From the NCBI GenBank assembly GCA_025642075.2, contig JAODUO010000572.1, positions 1 to 64,000 on the forward strand: a DNA stretch of 64,000 bases, read 5' to 3'. The notes beneath the pieces were generated by a model. The model saw only the letters and a program-made list of their open reading frames with translations, was not told the DNA's origin and made no database searches. This document shows, one piece after another, positions 1-14,032 of the stretch. Origin of the DNA: Ridgeia piscesae. Lineage: Eukaryota; Annelida; Polychaeta; Sabellida; Siboglinidae. The position numbers and the translations under genes were made by a program. Each line of letters begins with the position of its first letter. Within the stretch, counting starts at the first letter, position 1.

Positions 1-365
1 GTAGACTGTTAGAAGACATCGAGGAGAGGAGGACAGTGGGGGACAGAACAGGGAGGAGGGTGTAGACTGTTAGAAGACATCGAGGAGAGGAGGACAGTGG
101 GGGACAGAACAGGGAGGAGGGTGTAGACTGTTAGAAGACATCGAGGAGAGGAGGACAGTGGGGACAGAACAGGGAGGAGGTTGTAGACTGTTAGAAGACA
201 TCGAGGAGAGGAGGACAGTGGGGGACAGAACAGGGAGGAGGGTGTAGACTGTTAGAAGACATCGAGGAGAGGAGGACAGTGAGGGACAGAACAGGGAGGA
301 GGGTGTAGACTGTTAGAAGACATCGAGGAGAGGAGGACAGTGATGGATAGAACGGGAATGAGTGT
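1..365. repeat. 60-61-bp minisatellite, six copies
   Basis: Copies begin GTAGACTGTTAGAAGACATC at about 1, 62, 123, 183, 244 and 305. They differ by single bases or one-base indels. A decayed seventh copy starts near 366 (GTAGACGGCGGGAAG). The array probably continues left of the window. Confidence 0.95.
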
Positions 366-1350
366 GTAGACGGCGGGAAGAGAGTGAGGAGAAGACGGAA
401 AGAGAATCCACGATAGTGTAATAATCTAATCGATGACCGTTTTTATCGACTCAATTTGTTTCTCATAAATTATCCTGGAAGAAATCCAATAAACCAGACC
501 GTCGTTGTCCGACATGTGTGTTTAATGTATCACGTATTGTGCTATTAATAACAGTTGCTGTGATGTCGTACGTGACTAACGTCCAAACGTTTTAGCTCTC
601 TACTAATTTTTTTCATTTATAATACCAACATATATTTATAACTGAGTAAATTGTGTAACGTTGTCACCGCCGCCAGAACCAATGTGGAATACTTGTCTGC
701 GACAGCCTGTTTAATTACTGTTTTTTAAGTAATTATTTTGTACTGACTACAAGACAATGTTCTCTCGTTTGCGAAATTTAATAAAGTATCTTGTATCTTG
801 TACAGTCACGATCTCTCAATTATGATAGGATTCCTTGTTGACTGCAGAAACTGGCGACACACGTTCAATGATTATGATTACTGACGGCGCTGAACGCAAG
901 GTAGTAATTTTAGAGATTCTATTTTCACGAACACAATGTTCAGTAAAGATCACACTTGTGCTGGCTAGGTGGCGCGACTAGTTTGGTGTCGCTTTGTAGC
1001 CGGGCCCAATCCCGTGTATAGGCCCAATAGGCTATGCGCTTGAATCTGATCGCACAGAAACCGCTTATCAAGACACCATTGTCGTGGATATTCATTAATC
1101 CGACCGTCGTGTGTTCATGTGTGATGTCATTGTGTATGTGGTCAATAACAGTTGTTGTGTCCAAACGTTTTAGCTCTCACAAAACAGTCATTTAAAACTG
1201 GCGAAGCAGACCCAACGATTACGCTATTACGTGTACATACATGCATAACAACTAACTACTTAATATATAAGATATCAACGATAAAAGCGTGCACTGCTTG
1301 TGTTGCGCTTCTATGCAGATTAATAACATGCTTCATGTGTCATGAGGTTT
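366..1350. other. Upstream DNA without a supported gene
   Basis: No coding signal. Two stretches, about 498-598 and 1097-1178, share CCGTCGT, AATAACAGTTG and CAAACGTTTTAGCTCTC in the same order, so they look like an old duplication. An AATAAAGTATCTTGTATCTTG string at about 780-800 resembles a retroelement tail or polyadenylation signal, but nothing coding precedes it. Confidence 0.5.
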
Positions 1351-1461
1351 TTAACAAGACCTAGAGATTCAAGAGATTGCCACCTAGAGATTCAACTCTA
1401 GATGGCAGGTGGACTAGGAAGCCATTTGGCTTATCGAGAGTCCAACCTATCTATCTAAGTA
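1351..1461 (-). mobile_element. CR1-like 3' end fragment, minus strand
   Basis: The reverse complement matches the 3' UTR of the retrotransposon copies at 43740-43850 and 54800-54930: TATCGAGAG.., the AAGCCATTTGG box and the CTAGAGATTCAACTC stem. It is truncated, with no coding part, and is directly followed by a GGGC/GGAC satellite. Confidence 0.85.
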
Positions 1462-1470
1462 TTGTCGTGG

Positions 1471-2102
1471 CGGGCGGCGGGCGGGCGGGCGGGCGGGCGG
1501 GCGGGCGGGCGGGCGGGCGGGCGGGACGGGACGGAGGACGGACGCGGACGGGACGGACGGACGACGGACGGCGGAGACGGGACGGAGACGGGACGGACGG
1601 ACGGGACGGACGGACGGACGGAGGCGGACGCGGCGACGGGACGGACGGACGGACGGACGGAGCGGACGGACGGACGGACGGACGGACGGACGGACGGACG
1701 GACGGACGGACGGACGGACGGACGGACGGACGGACGGACGGACGGACGGACGGACGGACGGACGGACGGACGGACGGACGGACGGACGGACGGACGGACG
1801 GACGGACGGACGGACGGACGGACGGACGGACGACGGACGGACGGACGGACGGACGGACGGACGGACGGACGGACGGACGGACGGACGGACGGACGGACGG
1901 ACGGACGGACGGACGGACGGACGGACGGACGGACGGACGGACGGACGGACGGACGGACGGACGGACGGACGGACGGACGGACGACGGACGGAGGACGGAC
2001 ACGGACGGACGGACGGACGGACGGACGGACGGACGGACGGACGGACGGACGGACGGACGGACGGACGGACGGACGGACGGACGGACGGACGGACGGACGG
2101 AC
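1471..2102. repeat. GGGC then GGAC tetranucleotide satellite, about 630 bp
   Basis: About 55 bp of (GGGC)n run into a disordered GGAC/GGAGAC zone and then long pure (GGAC)n blocks. The long open frames across it (Arg-Thr-Asp-Gly or Arg-Pro-Ser-Val repeats) come from the four-base period and are not genes. Confidence 0.97.
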
Positions 2103-2167
2103 CTCAATACCGGGCAGTTGAGTATTTTGATAAAACTCAAGGCGGGGTCCACACAGAAAGACAGTGA

Positions 2168-2425
2168 TTGGTGAGTGAGTTAATGAGTGAGTGAACGAGT
2201 GCGTGAGTGCGTAAGTTAGTGAGGGAATTAGTGCGTCAGTGAGTGTGTGAGTGCGTGAGTCGGTGAGGGAATGAGTGCGTGAGTGGGTGAGTGAGCGAGA
2301 GGCGTAGTGAGTGATTGAGTGAGTGAATGAATGAGTGATGGAGTGAGCAAGTGAGTGAGTGAGTGAGTGAGTGAGTGAGTGAATGAGTGAGTGAATGAGT
2401 GAGTAAGTGTGTGAGTGCGCGAACC
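2168..2425. repeat. Imperfect (GTGA)n microsatellite
   Basis: Degenerate GAGT/GTGA repeats over about 260 bp, purest at about 2350-2400. Open frames through it (Thr-His-Ser-Leu) are period artefacts. Confidence 0.9.
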
Positions 2426-3037
2426 ATTGGTGGAATATTCAGCATGGCTCGAAGCCAATACTAAGACGCTAAATGGGTAAAGAATCGCGCGACCAATGTA
2501 TGCAATCTTGAACATGATTAGAACGGTATTCCGAACGAAAACTCATATGAACTCACACGTACGCACGCACACACACACCTGTGAAGACACGCAGGAACGA
2601 ACGAACGAAGTAAAAGGAATGAGCTAACGCATCTACACAGGCCTAAAGGCAGGCACAACCCCTCGGACCCTCGTTTGTAATTGCATGTTTAATCTGTGGC
2701 AGCCGTGTTTTGTTGTTGCTAATCTGCAAACGTTGATCCGACAGCCCCCTCTAAACGAGATGTTATGCCCAGTTAAGAGGAAGTTCGTTCCGTACAAGTC
2801 TAGAGAATAACATGCCTTTTGCCGATCCAATGCATAAATATCGGTGCTAGGCTGTCACTCTAATGATCTAATCTTGTATGCATTGTAGAAAATCACTGAG
2901 GCGTTACACGTTACCACAAAAGCTGTTATTAAGAGCCTTTTGCTCAAACAGAATCACAACGGCCTTGTTGCTCATTGCAAAAGGACGTTTTTTGGTTAGC
3001 TCCTGACTGCTTTGCGATTTCCGTGCTAAGCGTGGAC
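2426..3037 (+). promoter_or_regulatory. Region just upstream of exon 1, promoter expected
   Basis: No gene is visible. The signal-peptide exon starts at 3038, so the promoter or 5' UTR, or an upstream non-coding exon, should lie here or further left. An ATAAATAT string at about 2834-2841 is the only TATA-like site I noticed and is weak evidence. Confidence 0.25.
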
Positions 3038-3377
3038 ATGACCAACACATATGGTGTGTTGGCGTGGCTGCTGCTGTTGCTGTGCCGTCTCAAGACAGGA
3101 GTCTTGGCGGCGGACTGCGACACGACCGGGGACGATCTGATCATTGACGCCGACACCGAGTGTTCTCTCTCAGCTGCCGTCAGCAAGACCTTCGGAAGAA
3201 TCTCGATCGCCGGACGCGTGCTGATCAGCAAGGATACTCCAGGGCTGCATGCGACTCTGCGGGCAGACACGGAGGTGGTCATCGCCTCCACTGGGATACT
3301 GACGGCGACGGGTCAGGGCTATGACGGCGGACAGGGCCCTGGACACGGGGTGACTCGCAACACGTGGGGGTCTGGAG
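3038..3377 (+). CDS. Exon 1: signal peptide and first beta/Gly segment
   Basis: Residues 1-113. The first in-frame ATG is at 3038, with G at -3. It opens a signal peptide: a short polar start, a leucine run (residues 11-15), and a likely cleavage site after VLA (residue 24) just before ADC. The mature part has short strands and then GYDGGQGPGHG..GSGG, the same kind of block found in exon 15. The donor is GGAG|GTAAGT and the exon ends in phase 1. A reading frame extends upstream to 2975 but only through a TTG, so I use the ATG. Joining to exon 2 gives GSGGSHGGRGG, a seam typical of this protein, which is why I accept the very long intron. Confidence 0.8.
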
Positions 3378-3639
3378 GTAAGTCACTAGTCACTACTCAT
3401 CGTAGCAGCATTTAGGGTTCATCTTTCGACGAAAGAGTACACAATAGAAATAGTATGCAGGTTGTTCGAACTTCTGTGACGACTTGTGTAGTATTGATTG
3501 AGTTGATTGAGAATTGGTGTTGTTTGTGTAGCGGGACATCAGCGCTGTCAAATGATGGCAGACGTCAGTCGGTGTTTGTTTGTGAATTGATACAGGTGTC
3601 ATTTCGTTGGGTGACATCAGCAATCACTGTCCGGTTGTA

Positions 3640-3975
3640 GTAGAAACGAAGGGGTGTCAGCTTTCAAAGAGGTTTATGGCAAGCAGTGGTATTCAATGTT
3701 CACGAATTTGCCAGCGCAAATCTGTCAGTGGAGGATAACTACGTTGCGATATTTTCAGTACCTGGCTATAGACAAGTGGTGGATATGTGTACGAGTAGCC
3801 TTCGCGCATTAATTGTAGCATATGGCTGGATGCTTCCCAGAGAAGTTGAGATGGTGTTTGATTGAACAGGTCTGCCAGGGAAGTAATATGTAAAGCGCTT
3901 TGAACGGTCCTGAGGACTGGATACTGCGCTATATAAGAACTTACCTTTTTACTTTTACTAACATTTGTAGGAAAT
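3640..3975 (+). repeat. Interspersed repeat with a GCGCT-stem tail
   Basis: The end (about 3890-3970) reads TAAAGCGCTTTGAAC .. TGCGCTATATAAGAACTTAC. The paired AGCGCTTT / GCGCTATATAA boxes are common at the 3' ends of invertebrate SINE-like repeats. A related TATATAAGAACTTATC tail is seen at about 14320-14340. The 5' limit is a guess. Confidence 0.5.
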
Positions 3976-4025
3976 GAAGAGAACATTATAATGGCCGCCT
4001 ATTGAAAATTCAAATGAGGTCTTAC

Positions 4026-6228
4026 GTCAGCAAGCAAGAGTGCTGGGTGTAATCTTTAGCGGAGTTTAACTTGTTTAGAGAAAGAAATATTAACAAATAG
4101 CTTCTTCTTTTCCCGTGTCAGTGTTTGTTTCTGAATCAGAAAGAGATGCAAATAAAACTAGGAGCATGCTTTTTTAAATAACGAAGTTTAGCATCATATA
4201 TGTTGTAAGTTACCAAACGTAATTTAGCCCAATAGCGTGCCACTCCACACTAATAATATATTTGATTTGACATCCAGTGAAGTAAACCCGAATGATAACG
4301 CTCTCAGTTTGGCGACTGACGAATTTGGAAAACTACACATTAGTGACGTAAAACTTTATCAAACTGTCGCTGCCTTTGCAGTTTAAATCATGTGTCTTCA
4401 ACACTGTTATTCTAATAAACTGCTGGCGTAACAGTCTTACGTGTAGTTGCTATTTGATAGTTTTAATTATATCCATTTGATGATGCTTTAATAAAATCAG
4501 GAATACATTACCACTTATAGGTTAAATTTTCTTTTAAACGTACACACACAACATCGTTACACAGCGGACCGGTGTATGTGTTCTGATTGTCCCGTTAGCC
4601 ACTCGTGTAACTATCGCCAATATACGCAATTCGTTGCATATCATAGTTTCGATTTGTTTTTATATATTTTGCTGAATAGAAGCTGTTCGTGTCATTAGCC
4701 ATCCGCCAACTTAGTGTCATTCGTCAATTACATCACTGTTCAATGGCACACGAAGTTTACATTTCACACGCGTGACCGTCCGTTTCAACCTGTTCCGGCG
4801 CTCAATTCAATTTAAAAGGTATGCTGCCTGTTTCCGACACCCATTGACATAGTTGTAGATGATAATAATTATCTTTACAATGATGTAGAAAATCATGAAA
4901 TACCGCGGATAGAACACTACGTATAGCTTTTTCATTCATTTTTGTGAGCACCTAAGTTATCCAACACCCTGGATGAACTTTATAAAAGTCTATATCCACG
5001 AACCACCCTTGAGAGCTCGCTAGGCCACGAGCAACATTTCAGCTCAAAATAAGCAAAACTGGCGGATATTTTGGGCTACACACCGACAAACGCACACAAA
5101 CAGAGAAACAAACTCTTGTTTTGTATATAATTATTATAACATGTTATTAGCGTGTTATAATAATTATATACACAACCAGGAACGTCAGACTGCTAGACCT
5201 TTCATACTTGCTCTGGCTGTGTCTCGGAGTTCCTTAGCCAAAAATGCGATCTTATCCGGTAATGTCGATACAATGTTTTGCCCTAATGACACACTAACCA
5301 GTTGTTTACAGTGATATTTTAGACGGCACATAGTTGTCAACTTCCAAACTACCAGACTTCGGCTGACCGAAATGACCAACATACAACAATGCTGTGTTGA
5401 CGTTGGAGTTAGGGCATTGGTTTCGAGACGCTTATGTCCACTCGCATTTTACTACATTACCACGTTTCTTTGAACACGAAACATATAGAATGTTCAAACC
5501 ATTAGTCGATGTTTTTCATAAACACAACGATATTTATTTAGAGATGTTTATATAATGTATGTTTGTAATATTCTGCTTTTCAGGGTATTTTATTTTGATA
5601 CGTCAACTTTGGATCATTGCAACTATATCTTCTCCATTTCAAGTGCATCACCTCCTAGGTGCCGACACATTGCCTACTTTCTGTTGCATCATTGGCAATA
5701 AGCATCTGACCTACCAATCAACCTCGCAAAAAACAGGGGATCTTTGTGATACGCAGTTACGCGTGGAAACAGCGCAAATACCCGCTGCAATTTCGATACC
5801 GAAACACGACTGGTGGATGTCCCGTTGACGTCCTAAACATCGCCTCCGCGTTGGCCGTCTGCGCACACGATGTGCCGTTGCCTGGTCATTGCAGGCGCCA
5901 GTCTACAAAGGTTACGCTATTTATTTATCAAATACGCTTTGTCCGGCTACTGACCGACTGTGGTGAAGCTACGTTGTGGTTCTGCACGGCGTGACATATT
6001 TAGGTTAGTGCCAAACCACTTAATGCTAATTTGTTAACGCGGACCGCGTTAACAGAGGGATCGGAGTGACAGCAGTCGCCTGTTTGTAGTACTTATATAT
6101 CGTGAGTACACGCTTAGGCGAGTCACAGGGACGCTCTATAAGTGTTCAAGGGCTCAGAGCACAGTTAGACTTCCTGGTCTGACCCATACGAATGTAGTAC
6201 GTTATAATTGTGTCATTTGAGATTTTGA
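4026..6228 (+). repeat. Segmental duplication copy A, left part
   Basis: It matches copy B in order: 4030-4070 with about 9672-9708, 4060-4260 with 10497-10690, 4285-4700 with 10958-11545, 4705-5560 with 14653-15400, and 5570-6228 with 15480-16152. Identity by eye is high, with small indels. The shared block includes CTTCAACACTGTTATTC and TCAATGGCACACGAAG. No intact gene is seen inside. Confidence 0.85.
5122..5172. repeat. Perfect 20-bp inverted repeat, 11-nt loop
   Basis: Left arm 5122-5141 (TGTATATAATTATTATAACA), loop 5142-5152, right arm 5153-5172 is its exact reverse complement. Copy B at about 15078 has only the right-arm part (CATAATAATTATATACA), so the hairpin differs between the duplicates. 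Confidence 0.9.
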
Positions 6229-6303
6229 AAAAGCGACCGAAGAACTACATCGACCACCACATATTTAATCTGTAATTACCGACCACCACAAGCGTAGGTC
6301 ACG

Positions 6304-6684
<381 letters not shown>

Positions 6685-6934
6685 GTGGAATGCGTAAATA
6701 GGGGAACCCGGGACAAAGTGGATCAAAACTATTTGGCAAGTCATATTGCTATGAAAATGTGAGACGAAAACAAATCTGATATGTCTTCCTTTTACTTAAG
6801 ACTAAAACTAACATAATGGTACAAACAATATTCATTTAAAGAACGGCTTTATTGAAATATACGATAGTATAAAAACGATTAAAATTCCCCTTTGCCCCAG
6901 AAGCCTGGGGCAAAGTGAAATATGTGATGGGGCA

Positions 6935-7128
6935 AAGAGAAACGTTATTTTGCTCCAATAATATGCTCCAATGAGAGCCAGGTTTTAACACTAAATATAC
7001 CATGCTTATCGTGATGGGGTATTGACTGAACCAGGGCCGCCGGCTGGCCATGCGGATGTGCTAACCACTACACTATCTGCGCCTCTCGTATATTCATGCT
7101 GCTGGTCGATCTGAAACAGAAGACTCGG
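6935..7128 (-). repeat. tRNA-headed SINE-like repeat, minus strand
   Basis: The reverse complement reads GCGCAGATAGTGTAGTGGTTAGCAC (A-box-like), then GGTTCAGTC (B-box-like), then GCATGGTATATTTAGTG and CCTGGCTCTC. The same order occurs at 18050-18265 on the plus strand, and both copies share a GATCGACC..CTGTTTC flank on the tRNA side. Confidence 0.7.
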
Positions 7129-7358
7129 GGCGGGCGCGGGCGGGCGGGCGGGCGGGCGGGCGGGCGGGCGGGCGGGCGGGCGGGCGGGCGGGCGGGCGGG
7201 CGGGCGGGCGGGCGGGCGGGCGGGCGGGCGGGCGGGCGGGCGGGAGGTCGGGCGGGCGGGAGCGGGCGGGCGGACGGGCGGACGGGCGGACGGGCGGACG
7301 GGCGGACGGGCGGACGGGCGGACGGGCGGACGGGCGGACGGGCGGACGGGCGGGCGGG
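7124..7358. repeat. (GGGC)n and (GGGCGGAC)n satellite
   Basis: About 120 bp of pure (GGGC)n, a short break at about 7244-7262, then about 90 bp of GGGCGGAC repeats. Base composition is far from the surrounding AT-rich intron. Both strands are open in several frames only because of the period. Confidence 0.95.
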
Positions 7359-8565
7359 TAAGCTCCGGCGTCGTAGTTTAACATAACATAGTTTCTAGGA
7401 AGGCGCGATAGGGGTACGTGTTGTCGACGTGGTCACTAGAGTACCGTTCATCGACACGTCAACTTAACTAAACGACGAATGCAGCTGCTGACTGGTGCCA
7501 CGATACTGGCGTCTTCGAGTTCCGTCCCGTTTCACTAGGCGTGCCGTCGCGTTTAGGCGAACTCTCGATACATCCGGGTAGTCGTACCCTGACCCCGTTA
7601 TGAGAAACTCGATGGGACCCCCCACAGAGAACTGTCAACCGCTGGTGTTCCGTCCATGGATCGCTCTCAATACTCTGCGTCGTCGGCACGCTGTAAAGGT
7701 CCAGTTCGCTCTTTAGAGCTTCGCAGACTGAACGAGTGCCATTCTTCTAGTCGGTGAACTTATCTCGTTGGCGTCCTTTCTGTACGACGCTTTTTCGGTC
7801 CACCGAACCTTCTCGTCTTACCAAATCGTTTCATAGAGACGCCCCGCTGCCCACCCGTTGAACCCGGTGGTAGAGGTTTACTCTTCAGCAAGTCGTCGAA
7901 CAATTTACGTCCCGGTTCTTTAACACGGTGTTTTATCGCCGACTTCAGGTTACGATCGGCTGCGACGTGTTCTACGGTGAAGAGTTCTTCGGTCCAACTC
8001 ACCCTGCACCCATGCTTTCGTTTCTCTTCCGTGGTACTGTAACGATCCGAACAGCTAACTGTACAGTAAGAGTCTAACACAATATCCCGTTCGTGTACAG
8101 ACCCTATAGGTACGCTCAAGGATGCTCTCCGTGATGGCGCCGAGCCTACCCAGGACAAGTGTTGTCGTAATCGGCTGCTGTCTCGCTAGCACACTGTTGA
8201 CCAGACGCGGGTCTACTGACGCCATCTTCTTCGCGTGCTGCATCTACACGCCACCGACCTGTCTGAACAACGGTAGAAGGCCCGATCCTGCCAAAGGGGC
8301 CAGCAAAGCCAACAGGAAACCACGTGTTTGCATGATCTTCCTCTTCTTCACCGTTACGTAGTCGTTTTTTTAAACGAAAACCGGTACATGCCTTTCCTAT
8401 ATTTGTGCATAATGTTTTTCGTGTTCCCTTGAAGAATGGTGCAGACACTCGCACGGACTACACATAACGTCGTCGTCGGCGACGATGGCGTTTCTCAACT
8501 TTGTGTTCTTGTTCTCATTTAACATCTGAAGACATAATATGTCTCTTTTCGCGCTAATGATATTG
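7359..8565. repeat. Segmental duplication copy A, right part
   Basis: It matches 16620-17960. Shared landmarks are GGTACGTGTTGTCGACGTGG, the GACGAATGCAGCTGCTGACT block and CTGACGCCATCTTCTTCGCG. The block is GC-richer than its surroundings and carries long minus-strand open segments, described separately. Confidence 0.88.
7760..8250 (-). pseudogene. Possible broken minus-strand ORF in duplicated block, copy A
   Basis: Minus-strand segments include MQHAKKMASVDPRLVNSVLA (from 8243), then VEHVAADRNLKSAIKHRVKE and RFGGPKKRRTERT near the end. The same segments are partly preserved in copy B (17520 and 17243 on the minus strand) with in-frame changes such as K/M and E/A, and with an insertion that lengthens one segment. 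The pieces are in different frames, so any gene is broken. I recognise no domain; a dead transposon ORF is one option. Confidence 0.3.
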
Positions 8566-8767
8566 GGGAAGGGCGGGTAAAGTGGGCCAATCGGTCAAAG
8601 TGGGCTCCCTATGTCACAGCATTCCTGGTATGCAATGTAGTTAAAGCAACAGTAGTTAGTATCTACAGACACTCCCGGGGACATAGCGCAACGTCGTATT
8701 TGTTTCTTTGTTTGGCACGAATGAAAAACGGTGAGAAGCAAATGTGTGTTTTAGGTACTTTTCTTAA

Positions 8768-8943
<176 letters not shown>

Positions 8944-9671
8944 TTTATTTTTTGACACCATCAAATCCGGGACGGCTCTCCCGTTCACGGGTGTGTACAT
9001 ACATGTAAATTTGCGTATACTGATTAAAATAATGGTGACAGTAATAATGATAATAATATAAAGTAATGAGACACTATGATAAAAACACCGTGTAAAATTG
9101 GCTATGTAAAAATTATATAATTCTTTAAAAAATGAATATTAAACATAGACATTACAGACAAAACATTAGAACCCGCTATACTGCACTGATAGTAATAAAA
9201 ATAAATAAGATGAATAATATATGTATACATCGTGATGTGCTTACAAACACAACCTTTTCATAAATTGTCAGGGCACATAACTGTAAATGTGGTCCATGCA
9301 GCAACAGCCCATGATCAGTTGAATGAACAATTTCGGCTTGAAATGAATAAATGCATTAATCCCAAACGTGGCGGCCAAAGTGGGCCCAGTGGGGCTACTG
9401 GGCGACAAGCTACAGAGGGACGTCCTGGATAATTACAAGCAGCCCTTACAAGAATGTCGTCGAGGCCACGGCAAGACTGGTAATATTGCTACAACCAACC
9501 GGTTCAAAAAAAGAGGGCACACATCAGCTTTGAACATGTCAAAAAAGACATAGAAGGAAAACGTTGACACTATGCCTTGTCTGTGTTTTTCGGATTTGTA
9601 TTCCAACAGCAGAACATGCGAAAGCTGGATGTACTGCAGGGAATGTGGCCGGTGGACACACCTCTCCGTAC
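8944..9671. other. Intronic DNA without supported feature
   Basis: AT-rich sequence with small random open frames. Short strings (AAAGTGGGCCAATCGG at about 8580 and CCAAAGTGGGCCCAGTGGGG at about 9373) resemble each other but I cannot define a repeat. Confidence 0.4.
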
Positions 9672-11545
<1,874 letters not shown>

Positions 11546-12569
11546 AAGGAAGACAAACTTTACAAATTTAGATACCTATATTACACATGTCACTGCTATA
11601 CAGAATGCAAAGCTTCAGACTAAGTATAGAACCTTGCGGAACACAATATATCGCAGAAATTCAGAAAGCCTCGAAGTTGAAAATGTAATAGTTTTCTAGC
11701 ATTTTAGATAATTGTGGTAAAATTGTAATCGGCCTGTGGTTGGCAAATGGGTGTTTTTCACCAGATCTATATATGATATTACTTTGACTGTTTTTATTTT
11801 ATGTAGAAAAACATTATATTTATGCGACATGTTACAAATATGCACACGTCAACTGTTCAGAAATATATTCAGTATCATCGTTACGAGATTCACAGAAAGG
11901 TCACCTCAATCGGCTGATGTCCCCGTAACCATTAACGGTGCGTGAAAGTTCACAATTGTTCGTATATGTCAAAAACATAGAACGTTTATTGCGTCCTTCC
12001 CAAGTCACAGATAAGTTGTCCCGGTTCTCGGCAAATAACTTACTATAATAATCCCGTATCATGAATGGTAAAACTGATCTTCATTAATATATTAGTTATT
12101 GCCACAATAGTGTTTCTTTATGTCAAAGACATACTCACAATTGTAAACGTTACAACTGCATCCAGGATTGATTTATGATATGTCGTGCAACATTTGTAAT
12201 GTGGTTCCCATATACAACCGTTATCAACATCATATAGACAACGGGCAAAGTTTGCGCCAGTATGTCTTCCAAAAGCACATCATTCACAATATAATTTGTA
12301 GTTGCCATTTCTGAAATGCCGTAACAAATTTCATTGGCCAGTTTAATCTTGACGGTCAGCAAATAGCTTTTGTCTCCCGCACACGGTGAGACTATAAATT
12401 GGTCTCGCGAGGCTGAACATGTTAAACACGATAATGTATTTTGCTTACCGCCTCGCGTGGCACAATGCTCACGAAAAACGCAGCGCACACGAGAGCTACC
12501 AATCGGCAAGGTACAGGTGGAGAGCCTTGAAACGTGAACTCAGTCTTACGAAATCGTCAACACCATCCC

Positions 12570-12925
12570 GTGTCGACACCACTTTGAATCTCCTACAGTA
12601 TACCCTCTCGACCCTGCGAAAAATCGCCAACACTATCCCCGCCCTGACCTAGCAGAACAATTCCAACACTATTCATTTCTCGACCATGCGAACAATCTCC
12701 AACACTACACCCTTTTTGACCATGCAAAAAATCTCCGCCAATATCCCCGTCTCGACCATGCGAAATAGTTTCACTACTGTACCCTTTAGACAGTGCAAAC
12801 ATCTCCAACACTACCACCTCTCTACACTGGGCGCGATCTTCAAAACTACACTAACTTTACACCATAAAACAGTTTCTTCCCCGAACAATGCACAACTCTC
12901 TAACATTGCCCTAAACACAGCGAAA
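12570..12925. repeat. Degenerate ~36-bp minisatellite
   Basis: Units of the type CTCGACCATGCGAAxAATCTCCAACACTACACCC recur about eight times. The minus strand is open for 75 codons (12593-12817) with a 12-residue period (SHGRDGDIGGDF, LHGQKGCSVGDC, SHGREMNSVGIV). A plus-strand frame (12686-12934) is also open. Openness on both strands suggests a period effect, not a gene. Confidence 0.75.
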
Positions 12926-13235
12926 ACTACATAATGCTACCCGCGTCAAAGTATCCATTTTTTTCCCGAGGGCACTTCACCTGCCCCCTTGTTAGTTCCG
13001 CTAGTTTATTCGTACGTGTAGATAACAATCAGCACCCTGTAAGCGATGCGTGCTGGCGGTCACTTACAAGAGCATGTCACATAGCCCCGCCAGTTACGAT
13101 ACAGGAAGTCCATAAATCACCTGTCAGCACGTACGTACGTCGAGCGACAGCGAACGGTCCAGTGGTTACCTGATGTGTGACGCACTAGCTTTTATGTTTG
13201 CTTCACCTTGAGGGCACCTTGAAATATGTGTGTTG

Positions 13236-13362
13236 GCTCCATGTTGATCTAGGTCACTGTTCTGTATGCACAAGCATCTGGCAGTGGACACGGAGTATTT
13301 GCTCCATGTTGATCTAGGTCATTGTTCTGTATGCACAAGCATCTGGCAGTGGACACGGAGGA
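13236..13362. repeat. 65-bp direct tandem repeat, two copies
   Basis: GCTCCATGTTGATCTAGGTC begins at 13236 and again at 13301. The copies differ at few positions (CACTG/CATTG) through CAGTGGACACGGAG. Confidence 0.92.
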
Positions 13363-13688
13363 GTGTTAGCTGTTTATATCAAAAATTAGCGCAATAACAG
13401 CAGCGAGGCGGAAACCTTCAAGTTTTCAAATAATAATAATAATAAACTTTATTTAGATACTAAAATCCCAAGTAAAAACTCAGTAAAAACTGTTCAGTAA
13501 CGTTGTCAGCAGTAGTTAAAATTATAAGAAATATATATAATAAAAGAACATGTAAAACATTAATACGCTAAATCTTTGATGTACGGAACTGAACTAGAGA
13601 AATTTAAATTAAATCAAAAATGGCATTGTTGTAATTTATATTATGTATTAATGAAGTCAGGAAATAGAAGTATATATGTAATCATACG

Positions 13689-13694
13689 TATGTA

Positions 13695-13749
<55 letters not shown>

Positions 13750-13759
13750 GTGTAGTGTA

Positions 13760-13818
<59 letters not shown>

Positions 13819-13819
13819 G

Positions 13820-13896
<77 letters not shown>

Positions 13897-13908
13897 AATA
13901 TATATATT

Positions 13909-13956
<48 letters not shown>
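13689..13956. repeat. (TGTATG)n followed by (TA)n microsatellites
   Basis: About 120 bp of TGTATG hexamers (one break near 13754), then about 130 bp of (TA)n broken by TTTTAATATATATATTTATTTTA. Confidence 0.96.
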
Positions 13957-13962
<6 letters not shown>

Positions 13963-14032
13963 CCTTCAGTCGAGATGGTTCGATTGAACAGTTCAATCAG
14001 AACGTGAAGAGTAAAGAGTAAAGCATACTCGC

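Noticed and set aside
1..365. CRISPR-like array at the window start
   Set aside because: The 60-bp units are head-to-tail copies with no variable spacers, and the DNA is animal.
780..803. AATAAA as the polyadenylation site of an upstream gene
   Set aside because: No coding sequence precedes it in the window, and the TATCTTG doublet after it looks like a repeat tail.
1377..2174. Long frames of Arg-Thr-Asp-Gly or Val-Arg-Pro-Ser repeats
   Set aside because: They are translations of a pure four-base satellite, open in several frames and on both strands.
2975..3037. Upstream start for exon 1
   Set aside because: The extension begins with TTG, not ATG, and would place 21 residues before a textbook signal peptide.
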